A stretch of 64,000 nucleotides of DNA from contig CATZRD010000002.1 in NCBI GenBank assembly GCA_958423465.1, forward strand, positions 55,252 to 119,251, in the 5' to 3' direction. This document shows positions 32,996-41,496 of this stretch, in pieces; within the stretch, counting starts at the first letter, position 1; every line of letters begins with the position of its first letter. A program made the position numbers and the translations under genes. This DNA comes from an uncultured Oscillospiraceae bacterium (GTDB taxonomy: Bacteria > Bacillota > Clostridia > Oscillospirales > Oscillospiraceae). A model generated the notes under the pieces. The model did not search any database. It worked only from the letters and a program-made list of their open reading frames with translations, and was not told where the DNA came from.

Positions 32996-34697
32996 GGCAC
33001 ACCTCCTCGTCTTTCAGGCGGATCTGGACGCAGACGCCTGACGGTTTATTGTTCATAAGGGCCACGGAGACCCGGTCGCCGTAGTAGAGCCGCAGCCGGT
33101 GGGCCACATTGCCCAGGCCGATGCCGCCGCTCTGGGGAGAACCCTGGGAAAGCTCCTCGTTGATGGAGCGCAGCTTGTCGGGGGAGATGGCGCCAAGGTT
33201 GTCAAAAAGCCGAAACTCCACCCCGCCGTCCATGCAGACGCCCTGCACAACGACGATCTTCAGCTGGCCGTCGTTCTGGAAGTTGTGCTTGAAAAAATTC
33301 TCCACAATGGGCTGCATCCAGATCTTGGGGGTGGGCAGGGATTCCAGCTCCGGCTCCACATCGAAGTGGTAGATGAACTGGTCGCCATAGAGAAAGGTCA
33401 TCAGCTCCAGATACTGCCGGGTGATCTCCATCTCCTTCGCCACGGTGATCTCCGGCTCCATCTTTACGATGCTGCGGTACAGAAGGCCCAGGGCCGCCAC
33501 CGCCTCCGCCACCTGGCCGCAGCCATCCGCCGCCGCCCGCATCCGGATCCGCTCCAGCGTGTTGTACAGGAAGTGGGGGTTCAGCTGGGCGCTGAGCAGG
33601 TCCATCTGGGTCTGCTGCTGGATGATGGTCAGCTTATATTCCTTCTGGATCAGCGCGTCCAGCCGGCGGTACAGGCCGTTGAGCCGCTGGGCCACGGCGC
33701 CCAGCTCGTCCTGCCGCCCGCCGGTGTCCAGAGGGGCGAAGCCGCTGAGCTCGGCGGCCTCCATGCTCTCCAGGATCCGCTGAAGGTAGGCCTCGTCCTG
33801 GTGGAACTGGCGGATGAGAAGGGCGGCGATGAGGGCGAACACCAGAATCAGGGTGCAGGCCAGGAGCCGGAACATGCTCATGGGTCCGTCTCGGTACAGG
33901 GACACGCCGGCGGTATATACCGCCGTGCAGGGAAACTGGTCGGAGACGTGGAGGCTGTAGTGCAGCGGCGCGCCGTCCAGATCGATCAGCCCCTCCTCGC
34001 CGCCGTCCAGCAGGCGCCGGACGGACGCCTCATCCAGGGGGCAGTCCCCCAGGACGGCGGTCTGCCCCGGCAGCGCCAGATAGATCCCCTTGCCGGGCTG
34101 GGTGTAGAAGGCGCCGGCCTCCAGCCGCCCCACGTCCAGCACGAAGTCGATCCGGCCCATGTAGGAGGCGCTGCGGTAGATGTCCTTGCTGTAGACGAAG
34201 CCGGTCTGACAGATGGCCTCCGCCTCCTCCAGGGTGATGATCCGCTGCCGGGAATAGCCCAGCTCATTGTACTCCATGTCCACCAGATGCTCGGAGGTAT
34301 AGTAGACCATGTGCCGGATGGCGTAGCCGCTGTCCCGGATCAGGGCGTCACAGCTGGCAAGATAGCTGTCCTCCGTGCCGGACCCGGCTTCCAGCCGCCC
34401 CTGGATGTACGCGCTGGGGGCGGCGCCGAAAAAGCGGAAGAAATCCCCCCGCAGGCGGGGACTGGCGTAGATCCGGGTCAGGAAAAAGTCGATGCGCTCT
34501 GCGGCACCGTCCCGATTCCCCTCGGCGGCGCGGAAAGCCTGGCCGGCCTCCTCAAGGAAGGCGGCCTGGGCGGAGGAGCACACATAGCCGTAGGCCAGAC
34601 CCAAAACGGCGCTGAGGGTCAGCAGAACGATCAGCACATACAGCAGCAGGGTGCGCCGGTAGATCTTCGGTTGGAAGAAATAAGAAAGCTTAGACAA
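32970..34697 (-). CDS. YesM/LytS-type sensor histidine kinase
   Basis: The 575-residue kinase has a first membrane helix (LLLYVLIVLLTLSAVLGLAYGY), a large extracellular sensor of about 270 residues, a second helix (LLACTLILVFALIAALLI), the His-kinase motif QLNPHFLYNTLERIR and an HATPase with NFFKHNF and GGIGLGNVAHRL. It phosphorylates the response regulator encoded next to it. The start is TTG 34697 with GAGAGG before it; ATG codons further up (34742, 34766, 34817) have no site and two lie at or before the promoter at 34765-34792. Confidence 0.88.
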   Translation of the reverse strand: MSKLSYFFQPKIYRRTLLLYVLIVLLTLSAVLGLAYGYVCSSAQAAFLEEAGQAFRAAEGNRDGAAERIDFFLTRIYASPRLRGDFFRFFGAAPSAYIQGRLEAGSGTEDSYLASCDALIRDSGYAIRHMVYYTSEHLVDMEYNELGYSRQRIITLEEAEAICQTGFVYSKDIYRSASYMGRIDFVLDVGRLEAGAFYTQPGKGIYLALPGQTAVLGDCPLDEASVRRLLDGGEEGLIDLDGAPLHYSLHVSDQFPCTAVYTAGVSLYRDGPMSMFRLLACTLILVFALIAALLIRQFHQDEAYLQRILESMEAAELSGFAPLDTGGRQDELGAVAQRLNGLYRRLDALIQKEYKLTIIQQQTQMDLLSAQLNPHFLYNTLERIRMRAAADGCGQVAEAVAALGLLYRSIVKMEPEITVAKEMEITRQYLELMTFLYGDQFIYHFDVEPELESLPTPKIWMQPIVENFFKHNFQNDGQLKIVVVQGVCMDGGVEFRLFDNLGAISPDKLRSINEELSQGSPQSGGIGLGNVAHRLRLYYGDRVSVALMNNKPSGVCVQIRLKDEEVCHVSAADRG

Positions 34698-34764
34698 ATG
34701 CCACCTCTCCGTCTCGGCGGACGGGGAAACCCCCGGTCCGGTCATGATGAGGATACTACTTATC

Positions 34765-34792
34765 ATAATAGCGGCTGACGGGGGGGATTCAA
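34765..34792 (-). promoter_or_regulatory. Promoter of the sensor-kinase operon
   Basis: On the minus strand TTGAAT (34792-34787), 16 bases and TATTAT (34770-34765), about 65 bases before the TTG start. Confidence 0.6.
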
Positions 34793-34939
34793 GCCCGTAT
34801 TCCTTTAAACTGCCCAATAACTACTTAAAAATATCCATTCTATACTGCACTGCCCCATGCGCGCCGCCCGGCGGCAGGCTCTCCTTTGCCCTGCCGCCGC
34901 CGGCGGGAAAAAGAAAACGCGGGAAATGGGAAAAACCCA

Positions 34940-34973
34940 TTGATTTGTTTCGCCGGATTGATTATCATAGAAT
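34940..34973 (+). promoter_or_regulatory. Promoter region of the fructokinase operon
   Basis: Two overlapping options fit: TTGATT (34940-34945), 17 bases, TATCAT (34963-34968); or TTGTTT (34945-34950), 17 bases, TAGAAT (34968-34973). Both lie about 50 bases before the ATG. Confidence 0.6.
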
Positions 34974-35022
34974 CGGCACGCCCCGGCGTGCCCGCATCAA
35001 AGAGTTAGGAGGCGCCAACGAC

Positions 35023-35910
35023 ATGCAAGTATTCGGAGCTTTGGAGGCCGGCGGCACCAAGATGGTCTGCGCCGTCAGCGACGAAAGCGGCAGGATCCTG
35101 GAGCGGGTCAGTATCCCCACCCGGGACCCGGCGGACACCATGCCGGCCATGCTGGACTTTTTCCGGGGCAGGGGGATCGCCGCCCTGGGAATCGGCTGCT
35201 TCGGCCCCATCGACCTGGACCGCTCCTCTGATACATACGGCCACATCACGTCCACGCCGAAGCTGGCCTGGCAGAACTACCCCATCGTCCGGACGTTTCA
35301 GGAGGCCCTGGGCGTTCCCGTGGGATTTGACACCGACGTCAACGCTGCCGCCCTGGGGGAGGCCACCTGGGGCTGTACCCGGGACGTGAGGACCAGCATC
35401 TACATCACCGTCGGCACCGGCGTAGGCGTGGGGGTCATCGTGGACGGCAGGCCCCACCATGGCATGATCCACCCGGAGGGGGGCCACATCTTCCTCGTCC
35501 GTCATCCCGCAGACCCCATGACGGGCAGCGGCTGCCCCTTCCATGAAAACTGCCTGGAGGGCCTGGCGGCGGGACCCTCCCTCCAGCGGCGCTGGGGCGC
35601 GGCCGGCGCGGAGCTGGCGGACCGGCCGGAGGTCTGGGAGATGGAGGCGTACTACATCGGTCAGGCCATCTGCGACTACATTCTGGTGCTGTCCCCGGAG
35701 CGCATCGTGGTGGGCGGCGGTGTGATGCACCAGCCCCAGATGCTGCCTCTGATCCGCAAGGAAGTGGCCCGCCAGATGAACGGCTACATCCGGGGCAAGG
35801 GCATGGCGGATCTGGACCGCTACATCGTGGGCGTGAGCCTGAATGACAACCAGGGCGTCATGGGCGCGGCGAAGCTGGCCATGGACGCACTGAAGGAGGA
35901 GAGCAAATGA
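35023..35910 (+). CDS. scrK: ROK family fructokinase
   Basis: The 295-residue kinase starts with the ROK phosphate motif GALEAGGTK, has the catalytic Asp in GFDTDVNAAALGEA, the ROK signature near ITVGTGVGVGVIVDG and a zinc-binding segment GCPFHENCLEG preceded by GGHIFLVRHP, a pattern of bacterial fructokinases. It forms fructose-6-P from fructose and ATP; mannose or other hexoses are possible. TTAGGAGG precedes the start at 35023. It overlaps manA by 4 bases (ATGA), so both feed fructose-6-P into glycolysis. Confidence 0.88.
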   Translation: MQVFGALEAGGTKMVCAVSDESGRILERVSIPTRDPADTMPAMLDFFRGRGIAALGIGCFGPIDLDRSSDTYGHITSTPKLAWQNYPIVRTFQEALGVPVGFDTDVNAAALGEATWGCTRDVRTSIYITVGTGVGVGVIVDGRPHHGMIHPEGGHIFLVRHPADPMTGSGCPFHENCLEGLAAGPSLQRRWGAAGAELADRPEVWEMEAYYIGQAICDYILVLSPERIVVGGGVMHQPQMLPLIRKEVARQMNGYIRGKGMADLDRYIVGVSLNDNQGVMGAAKLAMDALKEESK

Positions 35911-36842
35911 GCGGTATGATTCTGAAGCTGAAGCCTGTTCTGCAGGAAAAGATCTGGGGCGGCGACCGGCTGAACACCGTGTTCGGCTACGACATCCCCA
36001 GCGGTCATACGGGGGAGTGCTGGGCCATCAGCGGCCATCCCGGCGGGGACTGCCCGGTGGAGAACCCGGCGTTTGCCGGGGAGACCCTGGGGTCCCTGTG
36101 GCGGAAGCGGCGGGACCTCTTCGGAAACGTGCCCGGGGACATCTATCCCCTGCTCGTCAAGATCATCGACGCCCGGGAGGACCTGAGCATCCAGGTCCAT
36201 CCCGACGACGCCTATGCCGCCGCCCATGAGAACGGCGCTCTGGGCAAGACCGAGTGCTGGTATGTGCTGGACTGCGGTCCGGACACCAACATCGTCATCG
36301 GCCACCACGCCGCCTCCAAAGCGGAGATGGCCCGGATGGTGGAGGAGGACCGCTGGGACGAGCTGCTGCGCCAGGTGCCCATCCACAGGGGCGATTTCTT
36401 CCAGATCGAGCCCGGCTGCCTCCACGCCATCAAGGGCGGCACGCTGATTCTGGAGACCCAGCAGTCCAGCGACGTGACCTACCGGTTCTACGACTACGGC
36501 CGCCTTCAGGACGGCAAACCCCGGCAGCTCCACATCGCCCAGAGCCTGGACGTGACCCGGGCCCCCTTCCGGCCCGCCGTCCCGGAGCGGGAGACCTGGC
36601 GGCAGGGGGACGCGGTGATCACCCGGCTGGTGAAGTGTCCCTACTACACCGTGTACCACGGGGAGGTGGACGGGGAGCTGAAGCTGGACCTTGACGCGCC
36701 CTTTGTCAATCTCAGCGTCCTGGCCGGACAGGGGACGCTGGACGGCCAGCCGGTGGCCGGGGGAGACCATATGGTCCTCACGGCGGACTATGGCCGTCTT
36801 GCCGTCAGGGGCAGGCTGGAGCTGATCTGGTCCCACATCTGA
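35907..36842 (+). CDS. manA: Mannose-6-phosphate isomerase, class I
   Basis: The 311-residue protein is a short type-I isomerase: GGDRLNTVFGYDIP, zinc ligands in QVHPDDAYA and later PGCLHAIKGGTL, and the active-site Arg region. It turns mannose-6-P into fructose-6-P. Translation is coupled to the fructokinase. In this locus it would process mannose-6-P made from GH130-derived mannose-1-P by the phosphohexomutase at 37535. Confidence 0.92.
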   Translation: MSGMILKLKPVLQEKIWGGDRLNTVFGYDIPSGHTGECWAISGHPGGDCPVENPAFAGETLGSLWRKRRDLFGNVPGDIYPLLVKIIDAREDLSIQVHPDDAYAAAHENGALGKTECWYVLDCGPDTNIVIGHHAASKAEMARMVEEDRWDELLRQVPIHRGDFFQIEPGCLHAIKGGTLILETQQSSDVTYRFYDYGRLQDGKPRQLHIAQSLDVTRAPFRPAVPERETWRQGDAVITRLVKCPYYTVYHGEVDGELKLDLDAPFVNLSVLAGQGTLDGQPVAGGDHMVLTADYGRLAVRGRLELIWSHI

Positions 36843-36853
36843 TACGATCGGGC

Positions 36854-36886
36854 AGGTTCCCGGGCCTTTTGGCCCGGGAACCTTTT
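36854..36886 (+). terminator. Terminator after manA
   Basis: AGGTTCCCGGGCC, loop TTTT, GGCCCGGGAACCT, then TTTT; starts 12 bases after the stop. Confidence 0.88.
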
Positions 36887-36944
36887 CGTGTCCGCGAGCG
36901 CCTGTTCCCACCTGCTGCTCTATGGGAGACGGGAAAATATGACA

Positions 36945-36981
36945 AGGCCCCCGGCCCGGAATATTCCGGAGTCGGGGGCCT
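36945..36981 (-). terminator. Stem-loop after the DUF1508 gene
   Basis: AGGCCCCCG and CGGGGGCCT enclose the palindrome CCGGAATATTCCGG, forming one long stem for the minus-strand gene at 36997-37368. The T-run behind it is poor. Confidence 0.6.
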
Positions 36982-36996
36982 CTGCTGTGCCGCGGA

Positions 36997-37368
36997 TCAC
37001 TCCTGCTCCACGATGGGAGCGTCGGGGGCGTTCTTCTTCACGGACTCGATGCCGTTGCGGCAGCCGGCCATGGCCTTGTAGCCCTCGCTGACGGCGATGA
37101 TCTGGCCGTTGGTAGCCTTCAGCCGGAAGCGGAACTCGCCGGCCTTGTCGGCGTAGATCTCGAACTTGGGGTGCTTCTCCTCCGCGTAGCCGGGGACGGT
37201 CTGGTCCTCCACGGCGGCCACGGGGGCGTTTTTCTGGACGCTGGCGATGCCCTTGCGGCAGGCGTCCTCGCTACTGTAGACCTCGCTGGTGGCGATGACC
37301 TCGCCGTTGCCGGCCTTCAGATCGAACTTGACGCCGGTGTTGGTGGTGCGGATCACAAACTTGCCCAT
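36997..37368 (-). CDS. YegP-like protein with two DUF1508 repeats
   Basis: The 123-residue protein is two tandem copies of a 55-residue unit: GKFVIRTTNTGVKFDLKAGN...ACRKGIASVQKNAP and PKFEIYADKAGEFRFRLKATN...GCRNGIESVKKNAP. DUF1508/YegP proteins are small, abundant and of unknown function. It is monocistronic; AGGAGG sets the start at 37368. It has no obvious tie to the sugar genes around it. Confidence 0.88.
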   Translation of the reverse strand: MGKFVIRTTNTGVKFDLKAGNGEVIATSEVYSSEDACRKGIASVQKNAPVAAVEDQTVPGYAEEKHPKFEIYADKAGEFRFRLKATNGQIIAVSEGYKAMAGCRNGIESVKKNAPDAPIVEQE

Positions 37369-37534
37369 AGCTCGTCCCTCCTGAAAGATTGATGGACACA
37401 TTGGATGGCCCATGGATGATAATACCAGTTTACAGGATGTTTTTCCCAGATTCAAGAGGGATCTGCAAGAATTTTCCACTTTTTTGCCTGCGGGCGGCCC
37501 CGCTGGGGGCGCTGGCCCGCCCCGGGGCGGGAAA

Positions 37535-39223
37535 TCAGCCCAGATAGGCCCGGGAGACCTCCTCCAGCACCGCCTGATTCAGCCGCTTCGCCTCCCCCAT
37601 GGTGTCCGCCCGGGCGGAGAGGTAGGCCTTGATCTTCGGCTCCGTGCCGGAGGGGCGCACCAGCAGCTTCACGTCCCCGGCCCGGTACTCCAGCACGTTG
37701 CTCCGGGGCAGATCCCCGGTCACGCCCTGGCCGGTGAGGTAGTCCGCGGCGGCGGTCACGGGGCGGCCCGCCAGGGCCCTGGGGGGATCGGACCGGAGGG
37801 TGTCCATAATGGCCTGCATTCTGGCCATGCCGTCGGCCCCCTCGTAGGTGAAGCTGCCCAGATCGTTGCGGAAGAAGCCGTGCTTTCGGTACAGGGCGTC
37901 CATGGCCTGGGCCAGGGTCATGCCCCGGGCCCGGTACCAGGCGGTCATCTCGCAGCAGAGCATACTGGCGTTCACCGCGTCCTTGTCCCGGACGTGGCTG
38001 CCGGAGAGGTAGCCGTAGCTCTCCTCGAAGCCGAAGATGTAGCGCTCCGCCTCGCCGGCGGCCTCCAGCAGGCCGATCTGCTCGCCGATGAACTTAAAGC
38101 CCGTAAGCACCCGGCGCAGCTCCACGCCGTACTCGCCGGCCACGGCCTGGGCCATGTCGGTGGAGACGATGGTGGTCACCGCCACCGGATTCTTGGGCAT
38201 GGTCCCGGCGGCGATGCGGCGGCGGCAGATGTAGTCCAGCAGCAGCACGCCCATCTCGTTGCCGGTGAGAAGGCGGTAGTCGTCCCCCTCCGGCACCGCC
38301 ACGCCCATGCGGTCGCAGTCCGGGTCCGTGCCCAGCAGCAGGTCCGGCTTCAAAACGCGGCACAGCTTCAGCCCCTCCTCCATGGCCTCCCGAATCTCCG
38401 GGTTGGGGTAGGGGCAGGTGGGAAAGTTCCCGTCGGGCTTCTCCTGGGAGGGGACCACGGTCACGTCTCTGACCCCAATGCGGCGAAGAATCCCGGTGAC
38501 GCACTCCAGACCGCTGCCGTTGAGGGGGGTATAGACCACCTTCAGGTCCATGTCCCCCTTCTCCGCCACGCTCTGGGCCTGAACGGCGTCCAGAAACTTC
38601 TCCAGGCACTCCTCATCGATGGAGCGGATCAGGCCCTTTTCCCGGGCCTCCGCCTCGCTCATCAGGGCGGGGCCTGAGAACATATCCACCTGTTCGATCG
38701 CCTTCAGCACCGCGGCGGCGGCCTCCAGGGTGATCTGACAGCCGTCGGGGCCGTAGACCTTGTAGCCGTTGTATTTGGCGGGGTTGTGGCTGGCGGTGAC
38801 GCAGATGCCCGCGCCGCAGCCGTAGTACCGGGTGGCCCAGCTCAGGGCGGGGGTGGGCTCCAGCCGGGGATAGAGCCAGGCGGTAATGCCGTTGGCGGCC
38901 AGCACCCGGGCGGCCTCCCGGGCGAAGAGATCGCTTTTGACGCGGCTGTCGTGGCCGATGGCTGCCGCCGGAGGCAGGCCCGCCGCCTTGATGTAGTCCG
39001 CCAGCCCCTGGGTGGCCCGGCGGACGGTGTAAATGTTCATCCGGTTGGAGCCGGCGCCGATGACCCCCCGCAGGCCGCCGGTGCCGAACTCCAGATCCCG
39101 GTAGAACCGGTCATAGATGGCGCCGCCGTCCCGGTCCGGGTCCAGCGCCCGCAGTTCCTCTCCCAGATCCGGGTCGTCCACGGCCCGGTCCAGCCACCGC
39201 CGGTAAAGTGCCAAAGTATCCAT
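37535..39223 (-). CDS. Phosphoglucomutase/phosphomannomutase
   Basis: The 562-residue enzyme is an alpha-D-phosphohexomutase: catalytic serine loop TASHNPAKYNGYK near residue 141, metal loop GTDPDCDRMGV, sugar loop and phosphate loop RPSGTEPKIKAY near the C-terminus. It moves phosphate between C1 and C6 of glucose or mannose. GGAGGT sets the start at 39223; the upstream frame is open but lacks a site. It lies 57 bases after GH20 on the same strand. It would turn GH130-made mannose-1-P into mannose-6-P for ManA. Confidence 0.92.
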   Translation of the reverse strand: MDTLALYRRWLDRAVDDPDLGEELRALDPDRDGGAIYDRFYRDLEFGTGGLRGVIGAGSNRMNIYTVRRATQGLADYIKAAGLPPAAAIGHDSRVKSDLFAREAARVLAANGITAWLYPRLEPTPALSWATRYYGCGAGICVTASHNPAKYNGYKVYGPDGCQITLEAAAAVLKAIEQVDMFSGPALMSEAEAREKGLIRSIDEECLEKFLDAVQAQSVAEKGDMDLKVVYTPLNGSGLECVTGILRRIGVRDVTVVPSQEKPDGNFPTCPYPNPEIREAMEEGLKLCRVLKPDLLLGTDPDCDRMGVAVPEGDDYRLLTGNEMGVLLLDYICRRRIAAGTMPKNPVAVTTIVSTDMAQAVAGEYGVELRRVLTGFKFIGEQIGLLEAAGEAERYIFGFEESYGYLSGSHVRDKDAVNASMLCCEMTAWYRARGMTLAQAMDALYRKHGFFRNDLGSFTYEGADGMARMQAIMDTLRSDPPRALAGRPVTAAADYLTGQGVTGDLPRSNVLEYRAGDVKLLVRPSGTEPKIKAYLSARADTMGEAKRLNQAVLEEVSRAYLG

Positions 39224-39279
39224 GTGGGTTACCTCCATGCTCGTATGTATGTTGTCTCCCGGAGGGAGCGGCGGAACGA

Positions 39280-41145
39280 TCAGAAATCGATGGTGCAGGC
39301 GGAGACGATCTCCATCATGGTGTTGGTGCAGTCCATGCGCCCGTCGGGCCGCCGCTTGTAGGGCAGGGTGGGGGAGGTCAGCTCCGGGATGTCGCCGGCC
39401 GCTCCCTCCGCGAAGGCCCTCATCTTGCGCCCAGCGGTGTCCAGCCTCGCCCGGAGGCCCCCCAGGCGCGCGTCGATGATCTCGAAGCCGTAGGGCTTGT
39501 TGATGGCGTCCCACAGATCCCGCCAGACGCTCCGCAGGTCCTCCAGGGCCTCGCAGGCGGCGCTGACGCCGTCGGCCAGCCGTGCGGCCCCCGCCCGATC
39601 GCCGGAGCGGACCAGATCCGCGGCGCTCTCGTGCCAGCGGCACTTGTGGGTCAGGAACCGGGCCAGAGCGGCGTAGAAGCGGAACAGGAGCCGGTAGTTC
39701 GGATTCTCCTGGGCGTAGCGGTCATAGCGCTCCGCCAGGGCGGCGAAGTGCTCCGCCAGGGGCAGTCCCTTCATATCCTGCTCGAAGAGCTGGATCAGGG
39801 GGTCCTGATAGAGCATGAACTTGCACACGTTCACCGGGGAGCCGGGGAAGGTCTCCATCCCCGGCAGGCGGTTGAAGCCGTCCAGATCCAGAAACGCCTG
39901 GGCGTCCGCCCCGCAGCACCGGCGGAACCGGGCGGCCAGGGCCGCCTGGTCGTACGCGCCGGTATAGGTCAGCTCGCCGTAGAGCTGGAGGCCCAGCAGA
40001 GCCGCCGGGAAGGGGCACTCGCCGCCGTTATCTCCCCAGGCGGTGGCCAGCACCAGCGGGACTCCCGCCCTGGCGCAGGCTGCGAGCCCCGCCGTGGTGT
40101 TGGCGATGGCGGTGTGGTAGGAGGGGGCCGGCCCCACCCAGGTCCATACGCCGCCGGCGAACACCGTGGGGACCGGGTACTTGGCGTGCTTCGCCAGGGC
40201 GTCGGCGTACAGTTCCTCCCGGTTCTGGTAGTAGTCCCAGTACACCAGCGTGATCCGGGGGTCCACGGCGTCGATGGCCTTCTGGGAGGGCATCCCCTCA
40301 CTGTGGTAGTCCTTGCCGTCCAGATGGAAGTACATGTCGCTCCACATCATGGCCTTCAGGCCCAGCCTGTCGGTGATCTCCAGCACCCGGGACAGGTGGC
40401 GGCCGATGACGCTGTGGGGGTCCTCATAGCCGAAGCGGCGCAGATGGGCGCCCAGGCCCACGCCGTAGGCCTCGTCCATGCCGATGTGGATGCGGCGGGA
40501 GCGGTAGGGGGCGCTGGCCGCCCGGAGGAGCTGCTCCAGAAAGACGTAGGTCTCGTCCAGATCCGCCAGCAGCACCTCGTCGTTCTCCCGCAGGTGCTGC
40601 AGGGCGGGCCAGTGGAGCGCCCGCTTCAGATGGCCCAGGGCCTGGACGCAGGGGCACAGCTCGATGCCCAGCATATTTCCGTAGTCGTCCAGGGCCTTCA
40701 GCTCCTCGTAGGTGTACCGGCCCCGCTTGTAGCCAAAGAAGGGCTGCTCCGGCACCTCATAGGTGTCCTCCGTGTACAGCATGGCCAGATTCAGGCCCAT
40801 GAGGGCCATTTTCCGCAGGACGAAGCGCAGGGTCTCCGGCGTGAGCACCGCGTTGCGGGAGGCGTCGATCATGGGTCCCACGGTTTCAAACCGGGGGCGC
40901 TCGCGGATCTCACAGGCGGTCAGAGGCAGGGGGATCAGGCTCAGCGCCCGGTAGAACTGCACCGGCTCCGCCCAGGTCAGCCGGACGCTCCCGCCGTCGC
41001 TGACTACGCTGAGGGCCTCGCCCCGGGCACAGGAGACGGAAATCCCGTTCTCGCCGGGGATCAGCCCCAGGTCGCCCCGCAGCTCCGCCAGGGCCTCCTG
41101 CCAGAGGGCCGGCATCTGGCCGGTCAAAGTAATGGTCGTTTCCAT
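39280..41145 (-). CDS. GH20 beta-N-acetylhexosaminidase-like glycosidase
   Basis: The 621-residue protein has a GH20 barrel with the catalytic Asp-Glu pair D224-E225 in RIHIGMDEAYGVG, a short N-terminal domain and ETVGPMIDASRN at the barrel start. No signal peptide is present, so it works on imported oligosaccharides. GH20 enzymes release terminal GlcNAc or GalNAc; the long C-terminal helical part (about 450-600) fits the cytoplasmic Hex-type branch. AAGGAG precedes the ATG at 41145. It diverges from the ABC operon and precedes the phosphohexomutase. Confidence 0.85.
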   Translation of the reverse strand: METTITLTGQMPALWQEALAELRGDLGLIPGENGISVSCARGEALSVVSDGGSVRLTWAEPVQFYRALSLIPLPLTACEIRERPRFETVGPMIDASRNAVLTPETLRFVLRKMALMGLNLAMLYTEDTYEVPEQPFFGYKRGRYTYEELKALDDYGNMLGIELCPCVQALGHLKRALHWPALQHLRENDEVLLADLDETYVFLEQLLRAASAPYRSRRIHIGMDEAYGVGLGAHLRRFGYEDPHSVIGRHLSRVLEITDRLGLKAMMWSDMYFHLDGKDYHSEGMPSQKAIDAVDPRITLVYWDYYQNREELYADALAKHAKYPVPTVFAGGVWTWVGPAPSYHTAIANTTAGLAACARAGVPLVLATAWGDNGGECPFPAALLGLQLYGELTYTGAYDQAALAARFRRCCGADAQAFLDLDGFNRLPGMETFPGSPVNVCKFMLYQDPLIQLFEQDMKGLPLAEHFAALAERYDRYAQENPNYRLLFRFYAALARFLTHKCRWHESAADLVRSGDRAGAARLADGVSAACEALEDLRSVWRDLWDAINKPYGFEIIDARLGGLRARLDTAGRKMRAFAEGAAGDIPELTSPTLPYKRRPDGRMDCTNTMMEIVSACTIDF

Positions 41146-41496
41146 ATGAATGGCTCCTTTACCATGAAATGAATTGCTGAACGTGGGCCTTGGCCCGTCC
41201 CTATTATCCTATAGAGGGGGGGTAAAGGGAAGTATGGAAAGGGTACTTTTTGAAAATCGTCATCTTATATAGGAACAGCGGGGATTTTTTGTTGACTATT
41301 ACCACTTGACGGAATTTTTGGGGGAAAACGTCGGGAAAACCGGCAGAAAAGTTTCCAAAAATGTATCGTTTCTATATTGAAAAGTAGCGCTTCTATACTT
41401 TCCGGTCTGCTGGAAAAGAGCTAAAATGTTAACAGAGTTTTAACTCGGGGGACTTTTCGCGCCCCCAGACCGTTGAGAGAGGAGTGACCACATACA
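41146..41496. other. Divergent intergenic region, GH20 and ABC operon
   Basis: These 351 bases carry no gene. From 41260 to 41440 the DNA is AT-rich, unlike its surroundings. No consensus promoter is seen for the ABC operon, which fits activator dependence; a 21-bp-period direct repeat lies at 41367-41399. Confidence 0.5.
41367..41399 (+). promoter_or_regulatory. Tandem repeat, candidate AraC-type activator site
   Basis: CGTTTCTATATT (41367-41378) and CGCTTCTATACT (41388-41399) match in 10 of 12 bases with a 21-base period, two helical turns, the geometry of AraC-family sites. TTCTATACT recurs upstream of the kinase operon. The response regulator at 32129 is the expected binder (inference). 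Confidence 0.5.

Larger units (their letters stand above)
34698..35022. other. Divergent intergenic region, two-component system and fructokinase
   Basis: These 325 bases hold the kinase promoter, an AT-rich centre with TTCTATACT at 34838-34846 (also found before the ABC operon) and the fructokinase promoter near 34940-34973. No gene is supported here. Confidence 0.5.

Noticed and set aside
34698..34817. Longer N-terminus for the histidine kinase from ATG 34817
   Set aside because: That start lies upstream of the promoter at 34765-34792 and has no ribosome site; TTG 34697 directly precedes the membrane helix region.
39224..39643. N-terminal extension of the phosphohexomutase
   Set aside because: The extra frame overlaps GH20 and is low-complexity; the ATG at 39223 has GGAGGT and starts a normal-length enzyme.
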